Assembly: GCF_900019265.1 (NCBI RefSeq)
Contig: NZ_CYGX02000010.1
Location: forward strand, 62,001 to 126,000
Length of the DNA stretch: 64,000 nucleotides
Direction of reading: 5' to 3'
Origin: Paraburkholderia ribeironis
GTDB lineage: Bacteria > Pseudomonadota > Gammaproteobacteria > Burkholderiales > Burkholderiaceae
Shown here: positions 61,913 to 64,000 of the stretch, in pieces
Position numbering within the stretch: the stretch's first letter is position 1
How the letters are laid out: the number at the start of each line of letters is the position of its first letter
Notes under the pieces: generated by a model
Database searches by the model: none
Told to the model about the DNA's origin: nothing
The model's input: the letters and a program-made list of their open reading frames with translations, nothing else
Position numbers and translations under genes: made by a program

Positions 61913-63313
61913 ATGTCCTCAGCCCCCGCCACCCACCGCTCCGATCGCCTGCCGCCCAATGGGCCACGCGAGCCGCACGGTGGCGCGCGCACGTCGCGGT
62001 GGATCGCGGTGCTGCTGGCGGTTGCCGTTCTGCACTGGCTCGCCGCACAGTGGTTCGAGCGCAATCGCGCGTCGCTCAGTCCGGCGGACCACGAGCACGT
62101 GCCGGTGCAGGTCGCGCTGCTGACACCCGAGCGGATCGAACGCAAACCCGCTGGCGCCGCTCCACCCGCACCGGCGCCAGCACCCGCCCGCAAGGCGGTG
62201 GCGCGCCCACCGCGCGAACATGTGTTGACCGCGCTACAGCCGGCGAGGCACGCCGAGCCGCCGGCTGCGGCTGCGGCATCGGACGCGGTGGCGAGCGCGC
62301 CAGCCGCAACGGCCGGCCCTCACGCGAACGACGCGAGCGCGAGCGCCACCAGCACGGCCAGCGCGCCCGCTACCGCCAGTGCGCCGCAAGCGTCGCCTGG
62401 CGTGAAGTTTTCGGTGCCGCCATCCGCGGAATTGCAGTACGACACGTTCTACAACGGCGTGCGCAACCAGCCCGGCACGATTCACTGGACCAGCAGCGCG
62501 CAAAGCTACGAGATGGTCGTCACCGTGCCGCTGCCGTTCGTCGGCGCATTCGTCTACTCGAGCCATGGCCGTATCGATGCATTCGGCCTCGCGCCGGATC
62601 AGTACATCGAAAAGCGCGGCCATCGGGCGGAAGACATTGCGATCTTCAATCGCACCGATAAAAACATCGGCTTCACGCGCACACCCGCCACGTTGCCGCT
62701 GCCGGACGGCGCTCAGGACCGCTTCAGCATGGTGATGCAACTCGCCAGCCTGGTGCGCGGCGACCCCACCGTCTACAAGCCGGGTGTCACGCGGCAGTTC
62801 TTCGTGGTCGATAGCGATAGCGGCGAAAACTGGCCGGTCGAGACGATTGGCGACGACACCATCCGCACGGCCCAGGGCTACCTCGAAACGCGTCATTTCA
62901 AAAGGCTGCCCCGCCATGACGGCGACATGCGCCGCATCGACGTGTGGCTCGCGCCGTCGCTCGGCTGGCTGCCGGCACGTATCGTTCAGACCGAACCGAA
63001 TGGCACGCAATTCGAACTAATGTGGCGCGGCAAGCTCGCTCTCGACAGCGCGGGCTCGTCTGGCGGCGAGGGCAATGACGCTGACGCCGGCGGTTCGCCC
63101 TCTGCTTCGGCTTCGGCTTCGGCTTCGGCTTCGGCTTCGGCTTCGGCTTCATCTTCAGCTTCGCCTGCGCAATCGCCTGCGCAATCGCCATCGCCTGCGC
63201 CATCGCCGGACAATTCGACCAGCGCCGCGCCTGCTGCTCCATCGGCAATCGCGCCCGGCACCAGCGCTGCCGCACCGGTCGATTCGACCGAGCCCGTCAT
63301 CATCAAACCCTGA
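61913..63313 (+). CDS. DUF3108 family envelope protein
   Basis: A 466-residue protein. An N-terminal helix (about 30-47, WIAVLLAVAVLHWLAAQWF) and an Ala/Pro-rich linker (about 70-160, with KPAGAAPPAPAPAPARKAV) resemble TonB-type anchors. The DUF3108 domain follows (about 170-385: LQYDTFYNGVRNQPGTIHWTSSAQSYEM, SHGRIDAFGLAPDQYIEKRG, FNRTDKNIGFT, DVWLAPSLGWLPARIVQTEPNGTQFELMWRG). The tail is a Ser-Ala run from a hexanucleotide repeat, then PAQS and Pro-rich repeats. Function unknown; family members are periplasmic or outer-membrane-associated. Confidence 0.88.
   Translation: MSSAPATHRSDRLPPNGPREPHGGARTSRWIAVLLAVAVLHWLAAQWFERNRASLSPADHEHVPVQVALLTPERIERKPAGAAPPAPAPAPARKAVARPPREHVLTALQPARHAEPPAAAAASDAVASAPAATAGPHANDASASATSTASAPATASAPQASPGVKFSVPPSAELQYDTFYNGVRNQPGTIHWTSSAQSYEMVVTVPLPFVGAFVYSSHGRIDAFGLAPDQYIEKRGHRAEDIAIFNRTDKNIGFTRTPATLPLPDGAQDRFSMVMQLASLVRGDPTVYKPGVTRQFFVVDSDSGENWPVETIGDDTIRTAQGYLETRHFKRLPRHDGDMRRIDVWLAPSLGWLPARIVQTEPNGTQFELMWRGKLALDSAGSSGGEGNDADAGGSPSASASASASASASASASSSASPAQSPAQSPSPAPSPDNSTSAAPAAPSAIAPGTSAAAPVDSTEPVIIKP
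63104..63163. repeat. (GCTTCG)7 microsatellite in the DUF3108 gene
   Basis: Seven exact GCTTCG units (63104-63145) followed by GCTTCA, TCTTCA and GCTTCG. They encode a Ser-Ala run. A nearby 12-base unit CCTGCGCAATCG is present twice and encodes PAQS. Confidence 0.97.
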
Positions 63314-63512
63314 TCGCCCAGACCTGCTGCGCAGACCTGAACAGGGGCTCAAACAGATCGTCGAAACTTCGTCGACAACGCTGACTCGCAGTACCTGGTG
63401 CAACCGTTTGCGCGCGTGCAGCACAGATGACACAAAGTGCGTCAACCGTTGTCATCGAAACGGGACATCGCGCGAACGGATTCCTCCACCGCGTTCCCTT
63501 CAAGGAGCCCGC

Positions 63513-64000
63513 ATGAAAGTGAACATCAACGGTATCGAAACGCGCTACGTGCTGAGCAATGAGGGCGGCGGCCCGTGGCTGACGTTCATCCATCAACTCG
63601 GCGGCGACCTGTCTGTCTGGGATCAGCTTGCCGGCTATTTCCGCGACGACTACACCGTGCTGCGCTATGACGTGCGCGGCCACGGCAAGACGGCGGTATC
63701 GGCTCAGCCGTTCGGCGTCATCGATCTGTCACGCGACCTGGCCGCGCTGCTCGATGCGCTCGATGCCCCCACGACCCATCTGGTCGGCATGTCGATGGGC
63801 GGCATGATCGCGCAGCAGTTCGCACTCGAGCACCCTGCACGCCTCGACAGTCTGACGATTGCCGACAGCAGCGCCGGGACGCCGCCGGAGGCGCGCTCCA
63901 TGTGGGACCAACGTGCCCGTGCAGTGCGCACGGACGGCATGGCGACGCTGGTGTCTGCGACGTTGAGCCGGTGGCTGACGCCCGACTTCCAGGCAGCACA
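63513..64000 (+). CDS. Alpha/beta hydrolase, PcaD-like (partial, cut by right edge)
   Basis: The first 162 codons of an alpha/beta hydrolase. It starts MKVNINGIETRYVLSNEGG with AAGGAG upstream. The oxyanion region is FIHQLGGDLSVWDQLAGYF, then YDVRGHGKTAV and the nucleophile elbow LVGMSMGGMIAQQFAL (Ser about residue 94), the form seen in 3-oxoadipate enol-lactonase (PcaD) of the beta-ketoadipate pathway. The closing catalytic His and Asp are beyond the window. Related lactonases and esterases share these motifs, so the exact substrate is open. Confidence 0.8.
   Translation, partial: MKVNINGIETRYVLSNEGGGPWLTFIHQLGGDLSVWDQLAGYFRDDYTVLRYDVRGHGKTAVSAQPFGVIDLSRDLAALLDALDAPTTHLVGMSMGGMIAQQFALEHPARLDSLTIADSSAGTPPEARSMWDQRARAVRTDGMATLVSATLSRWLTPDFQAA

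Overview
The window is about 64 kb of GC-rich (roughly 63-65 %) bacterial chromosome. Gene content and protein style point to the Burkholderiaceae, most probably Paraburkholderia or a close relative. The pointers are an aa3 cytochrome oxidase operon with DUF2970 and a 44-residue assembly protein, a stand-alone heptose-phosphate adenylyltransferase, PhaM, an incomplete PTS, proteobacterial-type GshA, and UbiK and AmtB with the long Ala-rich extensions usual in this group. It reads as core chromosome. I found no rRNA, tRNA, CRISPR array, insertion sequence, integrase or phage gene.

Layout. 1-5.5 kb (minus): coxB, coxA, small assembly protein, ctaG, DUF2970, coxC (cut by the left edge), with a DUF2244 gene upstream. 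CoxB is a fusion of the CuA domain, a cytochrome c domain and an OmpA-like domain. 5.8-14.8 kb: BioC-like methyltransferase, ComF, TrmL, macrodomain protein, then a minus-strand rhodanese-grxC-secB-gpsA run, gpmA, a CtpA protease and MoeB. 14.8-20.5 kb (minus): gshA, gshB, PTS EIIA, HPr and EI, a phosphorelay with no sugar permease in view. 20.7-25 kb: glnK-amtB behind a convincing sigma-54 promoter and a perfect NtrC site, divergent from ubiK and comM. 25.3-31.6 kb: a lipoprotein, a TlpA-like thioredoxin, and dctA-dctB-dctD with a sigma-54/IHF/UAS control region.

32-38.4 kb: an operon led by ugpQ (glycerophosphodiester phosphodiesterase) followed by a four-gene PotABCD-type ABC importer. It is divergent from a DeoR/GlpR-type regulator and ends beside a truncated Na/phosphate cotransporter. 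This is the most accessory-looking part. 38.6-46.6 kb: a HAD hydrolase, lipA, lipB, DUF2917, a GcvA-like LysR regulator, the YbeD homologue, a D-amino-acid transaminase, a D,D-carboxypeptidase, an alpha/beta hydrolase and a thioredoxin-like ferredoxin. 46.8-51.6 kb: VanZ-like protein and an Mla/MCE-type lipid transport operon. 51.7-55.4 kb: birA-coaX, a small membrane protein, rfaE2 and a di-iron ferritin-like/acyl-ACP-desaturase-like protein. 56-60.4 kb: phaM, enoyl-CoA hydratase, branched-chain-type binding protein, fumarylacetoacetate hydrolase family protein, with divergent IclR. 61.9-64 kb: a DUF3108 protein with a (Ser-Ala)n microsatellite and the start of a PcaD-like hydrolase.

How the genes work together: respiratory oxidase and copper assembly; nitrogen sensing and ammonium uptake under NtrC; C4-dicarboxylate uptake under DctBD; glutathione synthesis beside a regulatory PTS; lipoate attachment (LipB/LipA); cell-wall D-alanine handling; and outer-membrane lipid maintenance. 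No clearly new multi-gene system is visible. The better leads are the CoxB-cyt c-OmpA fusion, the two sigma-54 control regions, the ugpQ-led ABC operon beside a broken phosphate transporter, and several short tandem repeats in or next to coding ends.
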